From contig NZ_FQUG01000008.1 in assembly GCF_900129225.1 (NCBI RefSeq), forward strand, positions 38,525 to 102,524: 64,000 nt of DNA. The letters run 5' to 3'. This DNA comes from Schwartzia succinivorans DSM 10502 (lineage in GTDB: Bacteria; Bacillota; Negativicutes; Selenomonadales; Selenomonadaceae). The notes under the pieces are model-generated. The model saw only the letters and a list, made by a program, of their open reading frames with translations. It was not told the origin of the DNA and ran no database searches. Of the stretch, positions 16,209 through 25,713 are shown piece after piece. The first letter of the stretch is position 1, and each line of letters begins with the position of its first letter. The position numbers were made by a program, and so were the translations under genes.

Positions 16209-17858
16209 TCAGTCCGAGTTTCCTGCTCTCATACCGTCTCCGCCCATGATTTTCAGGAGCTGGCGGTTCTTCATCATATCCGTCGGGTCCATATCTGCCC
16301 AGTTGTAGAACATGTGATACACGTCATATCTGCGGCGCTCAGACACAAAGCTCTGCTCCTCCATGGCCATTATATCCCAAAGGGCTTCTATGCCAAAGCT
16401 TTTCGCTATTTCCTTCACGGGCATGATTCGCTCCAGGGCATCAGCCGATTCATATACAGCCAGGAACATCTGATATTTTGCAGGACAGTTTTCTCTCGTG
16501 AGTCCCTGATTGAAAAATATCAGACGGCTGCCGTCGATAAAGATATTCTCCGGTACCATATTTATGTACGCCTTTTTCAAAATAACTCCCCAGTCAGCAG
16601 CAGGGTACTGCGGCAAAAGGAAATTGTCTTCATCAAAGGCAGGAGGAGATGACTGCAGAATCGCCGCCCAAAGGCGGTTCAAAACCTGCATCACAAGCTC
16701 CCCTTCCTCAGGCGTCCGCTGCGTCAGCCATTCGGAAAGAGTAGGAAGCTCCATCCTCTTCATAACGAAACCGCCATCCCGAAGCTCAAAGGGAACAGTC
16801 TCTATGCCACGCTCTCTAAGCATCCGCATATTTTCATCAAGCTCCCGTATTCCCTGCTTTGCAGCCGCAGTGAGAGGCCGCTTCACCACAGAACCGTCCT
16901 TCATGATACAGGTAGCGATATTATAGGCAGGCGCACGGTCTGTCGCAAGCGTCGCCCCGATAACCTGGGAAAAATCCTCCTGCATGGCACACTCCACCAG
17001 GAAGGAATTGGCCATCATCGGAAACATCCCGTTGTCAATGATATCGGGATAAAGCCGAAGCTCAGAAAGCACACGGGTATCAGGCTCATGGTCGTAGGGA
17101 ACGAAGTTATCACTGATATCGCGCTTTGGAAGATAATCGTCGGTAAAAATCAGCTGCGGAATGCGAAAATCCGGAAGCGGATAATAAAACTTCCTGTATG
17201 TAAAGCCCGCTTCCCGAAAGATTGACTCAAGCTCCTTTTTTGAAAAAAGGCAACCCCTTCCCGTGCCGCCACCCAGCTCTCCGAATGGCTCTCCTGAATA
17301 AGGATCTCTCGCGCCGCAGAAAAATTTCAGTCCGAGACGGTTGTCAATTGCAATAAGGACCTTGCCCTGCGGAGCAAGAAAATCCTGCAGAAACCTCATA
17401 TACTCCACATAAGGAGCATGCTCAGTGCTTCCATTTCCAAGACCGGCGAAGGAATCCACCATAACGATGACATCAAATTTCCGCCTGAAGGGAATATCGA
17501 ACATGCTTCCAACGTAAACATCGAGATTATCCCTGTCCTGCCATCGCTTCACCGTCGTATGGGCACGAAACATGGAATGCTCCACCACTGTCACATGAGC
17601 TGCCTTGTCACACAGCATTCCCGTAAGTGCACCAAACTCACAGCCCAGCTCAAGAACCTGCGCATTCTTTGGAAAGTCATACCAGCCGAGAAGGCCTGTA
17701 CGCATATCCGAGAGCTGGTAGAAAACCTCCCAGCGGTCATCCGTCACAAGGGCTTCATCATAATTTCCACGGCTTTGTGTTATATATTTATCAATGACCT
17801 GGTCTACCTGCGGAACCTTTTTAAGCGGCCCCGAAAAGCTGGTATGAAGCTCAGCCAT
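16209..17858 (-). CDS. Class I SAM-dependent methyltransferase fused to a C-terminal kinase-like domain (549 aa)
   Basis: Residues about 60-215 form a Rossmann methyltransferase with the SAM loop VLELGCEFGALTGML and the acidic VDSFAGLGNG after strand 4. The following 330 residues contain VVKRPLTAAAKQGI, then NMVPENIFIDGSRLIFFNQG, which resembles the catalytic loop and DFG-like region of atypical small-molecule kinases. This architecture occurs in polysaccharide or cell-surface gene sets, but no such genes surround it here. GGAGG precedes the ATG. The substrate is unknown. Confidence 0.75.
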   Translation of the reverse strand: MAELHTSFSGPLKKVPQVDQVIDKYITQSRGNYDEALVTDDRWEVFYQLSDMRTGLLGWYDFPKNAQVLELGCEFGALTGMLCDKAAHVTVVEHSMFRAHTTVKRWQDRDNLDVYVGSMFDIPFRRKFDVIVMVDSFAGLGNGSTEHAPYVEYMRFLQDFLAPQGKVLIAIDNRLGLKFFCGARDPYSGEPFGELGGGTGRGCLFSKKELESIFREAGFTYRKFYYPLPDFRIPQLIFTDDYLPKRDISDNFVPYDHEPDTRVLSELRLYPDIIDNGMFPMMANSFLVECAMQEDFSQVIGATLATDRAPAYNIATCIMKDGSVVKRPLTAAAKQGIRELDENMRMLRERGIETVPFELRDGGFVMKRMELPTLSEWLTQRTPEEGELVMQVLNRLWAAILQSSPPAFDEDNFLLPQYPAADWGVILKKAYINMVPENIFIDGSRLIFFNQGLTRENCPAKYQMFLAVYESADALERIMPVKEIAKSFGIEALWDIMAMEEQSFVSERRRYDVYHMFYNWADMDPTDMMKNRQLLKIMGGDGMRAGNSD

Positions 17859-17953
17859 ACAGTACCTCCATAAATCTTAATTAAATAAGAATAAACTTTT
17901 TCATATTAAGAGAATTTTAACACCATTGACGAGGTTTTACCATAGCGGAATAA

Positions 17954-17987
17954 AAAGACCATCCGCAGATTTTCACGAATGGTCTTT
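17954..17987 (-). terminator. Terminator after the CBS-domain gene
   Basis: AAAGACCAT (17954-17962) pairs with ATGGTCTTT (17979-17987); the minus-strand tail is TTATTCC after a run of T. Confidence 0.7.
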
Positions 17988-18051
17988 GGCTGTTTTTCTT
18001 TTCTGTTTTATCCGATACTAAGCACCTGTAACGTCCTGAATAAGTTTCACC

Positions 18052-18516
18052 TTATTTGTCCTTCAGCTGCTCAAGCAGCAGCTTTGTAAACGCGTTGCGG
18101 CTTATGACACCAACCAGCTTTCCCTCACGCGTCACAAACACTCTCTTGATTTTCTTTTCAAACATATATCTTCCCGCAGTTTCCAGACTGTCGGATTCAT
18201 CTACCGTTATGGCAGGAGACGTCATTATGTCCTCCGCTTTCTCCGCCATGTACTTACGTGTCGCGTCAACGTAGTCCTGCATGTTCTGACTCTTCTGGAT
18301 TCCACGGGCGCAAATCTGCCACACATTTGGCTCATTGGGTTTGATTTCCTTCCGCATAAGGTCAAGCTCGCTAACAACGCCAATCACCCGATTGTCATCA
18401 TCCACAACAGGAAAACCGGAAATTCCCTTCTGAATCATGAGTTCGGCAATTTCCTTGATAGACACTCCCCTTTTCAGCGTAATAACATTCGTTTCCATAA
18501 AGTTCTTTGCCAGCAT
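18052..18516 (-). CDS. Tandem CBS-domain protein (154 aa)
   Basis: Two CBS motifs are visible: residues 1-60 (VITLKRGVSIKEIAELM, GISGFPVVDDDNRVIGVVS) and 90-150 (ITVDESDSLETAGRYMFEKK, RVFVTREGKLVGVISR). Such stand-alone CBS pairs bind adenine nucleotides and act as sensors or regulators. AGGAGG precedes the ATG. It lies 44 bases downstream of the flavin reductase-rubredoxin gene on the same strand and may be read with it. Confidence 0.88.
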   Translation of the reverse strand: MLAKNFMETNVITLKRGVSIKEIAELMIQKGISGFPVVDDDNRVIGVVSELDLMRKEIKPNEPNVWQICARGIQKSQNMQDYVDATRKYMAEKAEDIMTSPAITVDESDSLETAGRYMFEKKIKRVFVTREGKLVGVISRNAFTKLLLEQLKDK

Positions 18517-18560
18517 AAAAAACCTCCTCCGAATTAACTATCCTCCAAATTATGCCTGTA

Positions 18561-19184
18561 TTACTGTCCCTCGTAAACAGGCTCAAAATCATCTGCGCCA
18601 TGGCCGCAGAGGGGACACGAAAAGTCCGCGGGAAGCTCAGGACTCTCATGAACATATCCGCAGATGCGGCAGCGCCACGCAATGATTTTTCGGTCGTCCT
18701 TCTTCGCCTCCGGCTTCGGCTTCACATGTGCCTGATAATCCGCGTATGTCAGCGGAGGATTCTGACTCAGCACCTTCGCGTCCGTCACCTCTGCCACAAA
18801 AAGCATGTGGCTTCCCAGGTCCTGACTTGATACAACCCTTCCGCTAAGCACCGCGCATGCTGCCCAGCCCATATATGGAATCCCCTCGGCATCTACAGGC
18901 ATCTGCAAATCCTTGAACTTGTCCACGTCATGTCCCGACTGGAATCCGAAATGCTTTATCGTATCGAAGGTAACTGTATTGTCCAGCATGGACAAAGTAA
19001 AAAGTCCGCTCTTTTTTATAAGCTCACAGGTGTAATTCGTAGAAATAGAAGCTATCGCTATGCGTGTAGGATTCGATGCTACCTGCATGCAGGTATTGGT
19101 AATACAGCCGTTTTTTCTGTCCCCGTCCCTTGAAGCCAGCATAAATACACCGTAGCTCAGCTTGTAAAGTGCCTTGTTGTCCAT
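18561..19184 (-). CDS. Flavin reductase-like domain fused to rubredoxin (207 aa)
   Basis: Residues 1-150 match the FMN-binding flavin reductase / flavoredoxin family (LYKLSYGVFMLASRDGD, NGCITNTCMQVASNPTR). Residues 165-205 are a rubredoxin with iron ligands CRICGY and CPLCGHG. This fusion is known from anaerobes as high-molecular-weight rubredoxin (Hrb), which moves electrons from NAD(P)H oxidoreductases to flavodiiron proteins in oxygen or NO detoxification. The partner flavodiiron gene is not in the window. GGAGG precedes the ATG. Confidence 0.88.
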   Translation of the reverse strand: MDNKALYKLSYGVFMLASRDGDRKNGCITNTCMQVASNPTRIAIASISTNYTCELIKKSGLFTLSMLDNTVTFDTIKHFGFQSGHDVDKFKDLQMPVDAEGIPYMGWAACAVLSGRVVSSQDLGSHMLFVAEVTDAKVLSQNPPLTYADYQAHVKPKPEAKKDDRKIIAWRCRICGYVHESPELPADFSCPLCGHGADDFEPVYEGQ

Positions 19185-19337
19185 CCTGTCCGCCTCCGTG
19201 TTTATGTAATTTATTTTTCTTTTTATTATTCCACAAAGTACATCAAAATTCCTCTGTCAGATTTGTCAACAGGGACAATTATAACGGTTTTCACAGTTTT
19301 ATGGTATATAGTACCTATATACTTTTATGCAAAAAGA

Positions 19338-19365
19338 ATACCTGCGCCCCTATGAGCGCAGGTAT
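19338..19365 (-). terminator. Terminator after the TonB-dependent receptor gene
   Basis: ATACCTGCGC (19338-19347) pairs with GCGCAGGTAT (19356-19365); the minus-strand tail is TCTTTTTGC. Confidence 0.8.
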
Positions 19366-19404
19366 GTGAATGCATATTTACAATTTTTTAATTAAATTTT
19401 TAAT

Positions 19405-21420
19405 TCAGAATTTTTGGGTTACACTCAGCATATAGTTGATACCAGGGCCATAATATGCGGAGCTGGAGTGTGTAAGCACATCGTGGCGGTCAAGAACGTT
19501 ATCAATGGAAAGATTGATTTCCGTCAGCTCTGTAGGAGCATAGCCCACCGTAAGAGAAGTCAGAAGATACGGCTTCGTGCGGAAGGAGTGCTCAGAGCTT
19601 CCTGTTTGAACACGGTCAGCAAGATACGTTGCCGTAAGCGCCGCATGCCATTTATCCTTCTTATAGCGTACACCGCCCTCAAGCTGAAATTTACCATACT
19701 TACGGTCCCAGTATTTTTTCGTAGCCTTCTCTCCACTCTGCTTCTCCTCAGGATTCTGCCATGTAAAGCCGTAGTTATAAGAGAACCCGTTCTTTCCCTC
19801 TATATCGCAGGAAACCTCAATACCAGTGTTCTTGAAATCCGCATTCATATACTTCCACGTGTTATTTGCCTTTTCAAATGATGCAGTAATTTTATCTTTA
19901 ACATCCTGATGGAAAAGCGCCGCCTTCCAGAGGTGCTTTCCGGAAGCACGCTTCCAACCAAGCTCGTAATTAATGCCCTTCTGCGGCTTCAAATCCGGGT
20001 TAGGCTTATACTGGTAATCTTCTGCCTTATACATAGCTGCTAAAGTAGGCATAATAAAGGACTGTGCAACATTTATATACATGCTGTTGTCCTTGTCAAA
20101 CTTATAGAGATATTGCCCGGCCATGCTGAGATTATTATAATTCTGTCCTTTTTCCGCAGAAGTCGTCCATGTTTCACGCGCGCCAAAGGTGAAGCTGTTT
20201 TTATCATCGAAGCGCTGTTCCCAGTTTGCAAAAGCACCCCAGTTATTACGTCCTACATCTCTAACAGCTTTGTTCTCCGTATAAACGGTAGCCAAATACT
20301 GATAAACCTCATGCTGCCCCGAAAAACCGGCGATAAGTGTGGACTTTTTACCAAAGTTCCAGTTTCTCTGGGCATCAAAACCGTAGGTCATATTCTTTTC
20401 GCGGGTATTGTAAAACTTTTTCGTAGGCTTTGTCAGTTTCGTCTCATACCATGTCGGCCCGGCAGATTCAACAGTTCCGGTATTAAAGTACAAGCTTCCA
20501 CGCCAGTTCTTATCATGGTAGTTGACCTGAGCCATATCGCGAATTGTTTGATAGTTCCTGTTGTTAAAGTGCTCTCCCTCCTTTGCCTTTGTCTTTCCTG
20601 TAACAGTCAGGGAAGTTATATACTTGTCGTAGTCAATCTCTGTCTCATAATGACCATAAAGGAAATCAAGATGATCATTTACCTTATAGTTCATACTGAT
20701 GCTCTCGTTCTTGATATTATTGAAGTCCGTCGCATAGGTGCCGTAATTCTTTTTTCCATCAAGAATATCACCGCTAGTTAACCCTTTAAGGCTTTTCCAT
20801 TTATTGCAGTCATAGGAAACAGAGAATCCCTCCATACCTGCATTAATATGATATTTCTGCTGACCGTAGTTGCCAAAGCCAACAGTGACTGAGTTCGGCG
20901 CATCCTTCTTTGTTATGATGTTGATAACGCCGGACATTGCCTCACTTCCATAAAGGATAGAACCGCCGCCCTTTACAATCTCGATACGTTCAATACTGTC
21001 TGCAGGTATTTCCTGCAGATTATATTGGCCTCGCCATGAAACAGGATTTCCATTAACCAGAACAAGCGCGCCCTCATCATTGCCACGGATACCGATTTCA
21101 TTCGTCATTGAACCCATAGCAGAACCCAAAGGGCCTGTGGACTTATAAATGATACCGTTAACATTTCGGATTGCATCCAATGCGTTATGCGCACCCTGTG
21201 CCTTGATATCCTCAGCCGTAACGACCTCCGTAGACTCAGGAATATCCACCTCACGCTTTTCAGTACGGGTAGCCGTGACCACCACATCATCCAGAGTGTA
21301 CGAATCCAGCTCTGCTGTCCCCTCTGCCGCTGCTTCCTCTGCGTATGCCGCCATCGGCTGCAGTGTCATTGCCGACACAGCCATAGCAGCAAGAAGCATC
21401 TGCTTTTTCTTGCTTTTCAT
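19405..21420 (-). CDS. TonB-dependent outer-membrane receptor (671 aa)
   Basis: A signal peptide (MKSKKKQMLLAAMAVSAMTL, cleavage near AYA-EE) is followed by the TonB box LDDVVVTATRTEK, a plug domain (IEIVKGGGSILYGSEAMSGV near residue 150) and a 22-strand barrel ending in the aromatic LSVTQKF. The length is normal. ATG at 21420 is used; a GTG 12 bases upstream is also possible and neither has a strong ribosome site. It is not next to transporter genes, so the ligand (iron chelate, cobalamin or other) cannot be told. It must depend on TonB-ExbBD, encoded at 60.7-62.4 kb. No clear Fur box was seen upstream. Confidence 0.9.
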   Translation of the reverse strand: MKSKKKQMLLAAMAVSAMTLQPMAAYAEEAAAEGTAELDSYTLDDVVVTATRTEKREVDIPESTEVVTAEDIKAQGAHNALDAIRNVNGIIYKSTGPLGSAMGSMTNEIGIRGNDEGALVLVNGNPVSWRGQYNLQEIPADSIERIEIVKGGGSILYGSEAMSGVINIITKKDAPNSVTVGFGNYGQQKYHINAGMEGFSVSYDCNKWKSLKGLTSGDILDGKKNYGTYATDFNNIKNESISMNYKVNDHLDFLYGHYETEIDYDKYITSLTVTGKTKAKEGEHFNNRNYQTIRDMAQVNYHDKNWRGSLYFNTGTVESAGPTWYETKLTKPTKKFYNTREKNMTYGFDAQRNWNFGKKSTLIAGFSGQHEVYQYLATVYTENKAVRDVGRNNWGAFANWEQRFDDKNSFTFGARETWTTSAEKGQNYNNLSMAGQYLYKFDKDNSMYINVAQSFIMPTLAAMYKAEDYQYKPNPDLKPQKGINYELGWKRASGKHLWKAALFHQDVKDKITASFEKANNTWKYMNADFKNTGIEVSCDIEGKNGFSYNYGFTWQNPEEKQSGEKATKKYWDRKYGKFQLEGGVRYKKDKWHAALTATYLADRVQTGSSEHSFRTKPYLLTSLTVGYAPTELTEINLSIDNVLDRHDVLTHSSSAYYGPGINYMLSVTQKF

Positions 21421-21623
21421 TTTCCCTTTCACTCTCTTTCACATAAAACTTAGAATCAATCTCAGATAAATTGACCCCAACGAGTCTACATGTTAGACCA
21501 TATACCTGCTATATACTCAAAATACTTATTATTTATGGATAATGTATACTAAATGCATTCTATTTATGAATATCACATGAAAAATTCATTTCTATAGAGA
21601 ACGCGCCGCAATAAACAAATAAA

Positions 21624-21651
21624 GCGGCCCTCTCCCGAAGGAGAAGACCGC
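21624..21651 (-). terminator. Terminator after the HD-GYP gene
   Basis: GCGGTCTTCTCC, loop TTCG, GGAGAGGGCCGC on the minus strand, followed by TTTATTTGTTT. Confidence 0.85.
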
Positions 21652-21681
21652 CATTTCATATCAATTCATGCAGATACCTGC

Positions 21682-23838
21682 TCAACGCTTGTCCCGCATA
21701 TTATAATCCTTGTCCTCGTCAATCATGGCAAGCATGATATCCGCAAAGGTCGGGTCGAACTGACCACCCTTACCCTTTTCAATCTCTCCACGGATTACCT
21801 CCTGTGGCAGAGTGTTTCTGTAGCTTCGGTTGCTGCTCATGGCATCATAGGCATCAGCAACGGCGATAATACGCGCCTCTTCAGGAATGTCCTTACCTGC
21901 AAGCCCGTCAGGATATCCCCTGCCGTTATACCGCTCATGGTGCCAGCGGGCACCTGCCGAAAGCTCAGGCATCTCACGGATATTCTCAAGAATACGGCTT
22001 CCGATTCCCGGATGCGCCTTAATCATCTCAAATTCCTCATCGGTAAGCTTACCCGTCTTATTGATGACAGCATCGGGAACACCAATTTTCCCGACATCAT
22101 GAAGAAGTCCCATCATATATACCTTGCTCTGGGCATTTTCATCATATCCGAAGCGCCTTGCAATCTCCCTTGAATACTCGGCAACCCGGCGGGAATGACC
22201 GTTCGTATACGCGTCCTTGGCATCGATTGCGTCCGCCAGGGAAGCCACGACATGAATCAGGCGTTCACGCTCGCGCTTCGATTTTCTTGCAAAGAACCAC
22301 GTCACCAATGCCGCCAGCGCAGCTACAATGAGCGCAAACAGCCACTGATTGTCCATAAACATATCGTAAAGCGTATATGAGTAAAGATTCTCTACATAAT
22401 TATATACAATTTTTTCAGGACGCTCCTTGCCTACGACGTTAAGTCCACGGTTCAGAAGCTTCAAAAGGCCGCTGTTTCCTACATGAACACCGAAAGCCCG
22501 TTCTTCACTGTGAGGCAGAGGCTTCATGGAAAGCTCGCGGAACCTTCTGTTTTTCAGTATGCTTCCTGCGCGGAACTCATTCAGGGTTGTGGCCTGCACA
22601 CGCCCGTCACGCACTGCCGCAAGACAGTCCTCGGTAGAGGAAAACTCTACGATTTCGGCATTTGGGAAATTAGCCTTCACATAATAGTACTGCATGCGGT
22701 TATTCGTGTTTACAGCAAAGCTTGAAACCTCATCACCGCTGTGCATGCCTCTGTATATAAGCTCTGTTCTTGAGTACAGAACCGCATTGGTCGGGCTTAC
22801 ACCGTTTTCCTCAAGGAAATAAATACCGCCGCCAACCGGGAATGCCACGTCCAGCGTCCGATTTTCCAAATCTGCAATCATATCATCATAGCTGTCATAA
22901 GCCTTGTATTCGATTTTAAGATTTTGGATATCCATTGCCTCCAGCATGCTTGGGAGCAAATCCTTCAGAAGCCCCGTTACATTTCCGGTCTCATCCATAT
23001 CACTGTACGGGAGATAGTTCTTAAGGTATCCTATTTTCAGCGTATCGTGATACTTCAGCCATTCCTGCTCATCAGATGAAAAAGCCTTGCTGGAAATTGC
23101 TGCCGGATAATATTTCATGCGCAGCAGATAAAGATAAAATGGCTCCTCTGCGGCAAGCTTCCGCTGTGCATTATTGAGCTCCTTCAAAAGCTCCTTATTT
23201 CTTATATTTACACACAGATAATAATCCGTGGAACCGAAGGTACAAAGAAGCTCCGCATGCGCCCTTCCGTACGTTCCGCTTCCCTCTGCGGCAATAACAT
23301 TGATGACATTGTTATCAAAGGCATCAAGCAAATCCTGATAATCCCCAAACGTTACAACTGTCGCATTCACCCCATGGTCCTTCAGGAACTTATCCAGTGC
23401 TCCCACCATGGCACCATCAAGCACGCCAATCCGTTTATCCGTAAGCGTTGACAAATCACTCGTTATGCTTTCGTCAACTGCATGCTTTATGAGACTATAG
23501 GTTTCACTGCCCATTGCTGCGGCAGGATATCCTATAAGCCCTTTGCGGTCATCCGTCTTTGCCAGTCCTGCCAAAAAGTCGATTTCCCCGTCCAAAAGCT
23601 TCTGATAAAGCTCGTTATAGCTGCCATATACATACTCATACTTCCAGCCTGTATACTCGGAAAGCTTGCGGTAATACTCATAAGCGTAACCGCGCTTGAT
23701 TACGCCGTCCTCAGCACCCTCCTGAAAAATCTCATTTTCATAGTACCCCACACGAACAACGGCAGGCTCCTCAGCAGACACGGTCTGCGTCAACACGGCA
23801 ATCCATATGAAAAACAAAATCGAAAAAATACGTTTCAT
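21682..23838 (-). CDS. HD-GYP cyclic-di-GMP phosphodiesterase with two periplasmic solute-binding domains (718 aa)
   Basis: A signal peptide (MKRIFSILFFIWIAVL) leads into two type-3 solute-binding domains (about 28-250, opening VRVGYYENEI, and 260-480, opening LKIGYLKNYL). A transmembrane helix follows (QWLFALIVAALAALVTWFF). The C-terminal 190 residues are an HD-GYP domain with HDVGKIG, HHERYNGRGYP and DAYDAMSSNRSYR intact, so it should be active. The protein probably senses an amino acid or similar ligand in the periplasm and lowers cyclic-di-GMP. It stands alone with its own promoter and terminator. Confidence 0.92.
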   Translation of the reverse strand: MKRIFSILFFIWIAVLTQTVSAEEPAVVRVGYYENEIFQEGAEDGVIKRGYAYEYYRKLSEYTGWKYEYVYGSYNELYQKLLDGEIDFLAGLAKTDDRKGLIGYPAAAMGSETYSLIKHAVDESITSDLSTLTDKRIGVLDGAMVGALDKFLKDHGVNATVVTFGDYQDLLDAFDNNVINVIAAEGSGTYGRAHAELLCTFGSTDYYLCVNIRNKELLKELNNAQRKLAAEEPFYLYLLRMKYYPAAISSKAFSSDEQEWLKYHDTLKIGYLKNYLPYSDMDETGNVTGLLKDLLPSMLEAMDIQNLKIEYKAYDSYDDMIADLENRTLDVAFPVGGGIYFLEENGVSPTNAVLYSRTELIYRGMHSGDEVSSFAVNTNNRMQYYYVKANFPNAEIVEFSSTEDCLAAVRDGRVQATTLNEFRAGSILKNRRFRELSMKPLPHSEERAFGVHVGNSGLLKLLNRGLNVVGKERPEKIVYNYVENLYSYTLYDMFMDNQWLFALIVAALAALVTWFFARKSKRERERLIHVVASLADAIDAKDAYTNGHSRRVAEYSREIARRFGYDENAQSKVYMMGLLHDVGKIGVPDAVINKTGKLTDEEFEMIKAHPGIGSRILENIREMPELSAGARWHHERYNGRGYPDGLAGKDIPEEARIIAVADAYDAMSSNRSYRNTLPQEVIRGEIEKGKGGQFDPTFADIMLAMIDEDKDYNMRDKR

Positions 23839-23862
23839 AAGAAGCCCCCTCCCCTTTTTATT

Positions 23863-23891
23863 ATTATATTGTATACTATTTTACTCAATAA
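23863..23891 (-). promoter_or_regulatory. Promoter of the HD-GYP gene
   Basis: On the minus strand TTATTG (23886-23891) and TATAAT (23863-23868) are separated by 17 bases, 25 bases before the start codon. Confidence 0.55.
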
Positions 23892-23971
23892 CTTAATATG
23901 TATATTAAAATGTTTCTGTGAAAAATTACCCTGCTGCATTCGCCTTTTTTCACATAAAAAGCAAAATAAAA

Positions 23972-24004
23972 GGCTTTCACACAATCAGATTCTGTGTGAA
24001 AGCC
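23972..24004 (-). terminator. Terminator after the 121-residue hypothetical gene
   Basis: GGCTTTCACACA pairs perfectly with TGTGTGAAAGCC, followed on the minus strand by TTTTATTTTG. Confidence 0.85.
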
Positions 24005-24021
24005 CGTATGTTCATCAGTTA

Positions 24022-24387
24022 TTACTTAAGCAGAAATTCCTCATGAATCAGAAGAACAGCGCCCGGTTTACATGCAGGACAGATGCAGTACTCTTCGCCG
24101 TCGGCCTTTGCCTTTTCAAACTGCTTTTTCATCTCGGCAGCTTTTTCAGCACCAAACATATCCTTTGCAACATCGGATTCCGTGAACGCAATCGTCTGGT
24201 CGATGGTGTTCACATCCAGCTTAAGCTCATCAAGAAGCTTCTTCGTTACGTCCATAAGCTCGTCCGTATCGCATTTTTTGAGCCATTCCTCAGCGACAGG
24301 CTTCAGCTCCGCGCAGCAGCTTGGCGCATTCACAATCTCCGTAACAAGCCCCTTCATCCAATCCTTTACATCAGGTGTCATATCCAT
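24022..24387 (-). CDS. Conserved-looking hypothetical protein with cysteine pairs (121 aa)
   Basis: A small, acidic, mostly helical cytoplasmic protein without signal peptide. It has a CC pair (NAPSCCAELK) near residue 24, a lone Cys in KKCDTDEL, and a CxCxxC cluster (EEYCICPACKPG) near residue 100 that could bind a metal. AGGAGG lies four bases before the ATG; the second ATG (codon 3) has more usual spacing. It has its own terminator, and an R2 repeat separates it from the TrxB-like gene upstream. No family is recognised. Confidence 0.75.
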   Translation of the reverse strand: MDMTPDVKDWMKGLVTEIVNAPSCCAELKPVAEEWLKKCDTDELMDVTKKLLDELKLDVNTIDQTIAFTESDVAKDMFGAEKAAEMKKQFEKAKADGEEYCICPACKPGAVLLIHEEFLLK

Positions 24388-24442
24388 TCAACCTCCTAAA
24401 TATATGTATATATGGAAAACTACGCATTGCTCATATAATGAT

Positions 24443-24581
24443 TATAATGCCTTTAATCAAAGTTTGCCATAGGCAAACTTTCCTCTGCGGCATTTCAACG
24501 AGGCGGGAGATATGCTCACCGCCTGTTATTTGTCTTAACCCCCACTTACAGAAGTGGGGGACATCTTGGGGCCGAGTTATA
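24443..24581 (+). repeat. R2 three-hairpin repeat, copy 1
   Basis: The ends are TATAATGCC and GCCGAGTTATA. Three hairpins follow in order: AGTTTGCC/GGCAAACT, GGCGG...CCGCC around AGATATGCTCA, and CCCCCACTT/AAGTGGGGG. The same layout occurs at 35482, 40815 and 59181, with a fragment at 46416. Confidence 0.85.
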
Positions 24582-24613
24582 CCATTTTACCGCGCAGTAA
24601 AAACACTGTATTT

Positions 24614-25492
24614 TCACGACCTCCGCAAATATTTTACAGCAGAAAGCCCGGCTTCGGCGCCTTCATGCACTGCCTTTGCAATCTGCAAAAGTCCTCCCGT
24701 GCAGTCCCCTGCCGCGAATACTCCGGGGATATTTGTCGCCATGTGTTCGTCCACCCGTATGCTGCTGCCCTCAAGCAGGATTCCCATGGTACGTGCTATT
24801 GATGTGCTTCCTGCCGTACCGAGAGCGACAAACACTCCATCAAGTTTAAGAACTGTTCCGTCCTCAAAACGGACACCGCTGACCTTTTCACCGCCTTCCA
24901 CCGCCGCCAGCTTTTTGGTAATAACCTCAAGGCCGTCAGGCGCGCCCTCAGGAGCGGCTTCTCCATCGGTCAAAAGAGTCACTGTATCCGCGTGCGGCAG
25001 AAGCACCGATGCCTCATGCAGCGCGTAATCTCCTGCTCCGATAACTGCCGTTCTTTTGTTTCTATAGAAAAACGCATCGCAGACAGCACAGTAGCTTACA
25101 CCGTGTCCCTCAAGCCCTGTTAATCCTGCTATTTTCGGGGTAATACGCGATGCCCCTGCCGCAAGGATAACCACCTTTGCTTCAATTTTTCCATTTTTTG
25201 TTTCAGCGGTGAAGTCGGTCAAAGTATCGTTCATGCGGACAGAAAGCAATTCTGTCCTCTCCACATGTACTCCAAGACGCTCCGCATTTTTCATTCCGCT
25301 GTCAAGAATTGCTTTACCCGTCACAGGCTCTGCAAACCCATAATAATTTTCTATTTTCTCTGCCTTCAAAAGAGCGCTGGTTCCGTTTGTGACAACGGTC
25401 ACGTCCATGCCTCCGCGCTTTGCATATACCGCCGCGGATATTCCTGCAGGACCTGCGCCCAAAATTAAAATATCTGTATTGCAGGCTTTCAT
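24614..25492 (-). CDS. Thioredoxin-reductase-like FAD/NAD(P) oxidoreductase
   Basis: 292 residues. The FAD-binding GAGPAGISAAVYAKRGG opens the protein; the redox-active CAVC is in GVSYCAVCDAFF (about residue 130); the NAD(P)-binding GAGDYALHEAS follows; and the C-terminal FAD motif is GVFAAGDCTGG. These are hallmarks of low-molecular-weight thioredoxin reductases. The sequence after CAVC lacks the usual GxGxSA pattern of bona fide TrxB (it has GAGDYA), so the partner may not be thioredoxin. ATG at 25492 is chosen since GAGGTGAG lies just before it. No thioredoxin gene is adjacent. Confidence 0.85.
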   Translation of the reverse strand: MKACNTDILILGAGPAGISAAVYAKRGGMDVTVVTNGTSALLKAEKIENYYGFAEPVTGKAILDSGMKNAERLGVHVERTELLSVRMNDTLTDFTAETKNGKIEAKVVILAAGASRITPKIAGLTGLEGHGVSYCAVCDAFFYRNKRTAVIGAGDYALHEASVLLPHADTVTLLTDGEAAPEGAPDGLEVITKKLAAVEGGEKVSGVRFEDGTVLKLDGVFVALGTAGSTSIARTMGILLEGSSIRVDEHMATNIPGVFAAGDCTGGLLQIAKAVHEGAEAGLSAVKYLRRS

Positions 25493-25713
25493 TGTTCTCA
25501 CCTCATGGACGTATTATAGCGCCGAATCCTCATGCTTTCCGTGATTTTGTCACATTCATAATCCCAGTCATATCAAGCCTTTTTCACACAAATATGCTTA
25601 ACAGAAAAACATTTGTGTAAAAAATTCAGTATAAACTATTGCAACAAATGTCCACTTACTGTATACTATACGAAGTCATCATATTTAATTTTTCTCAAAG
25701 GGAGAGGGTTATA

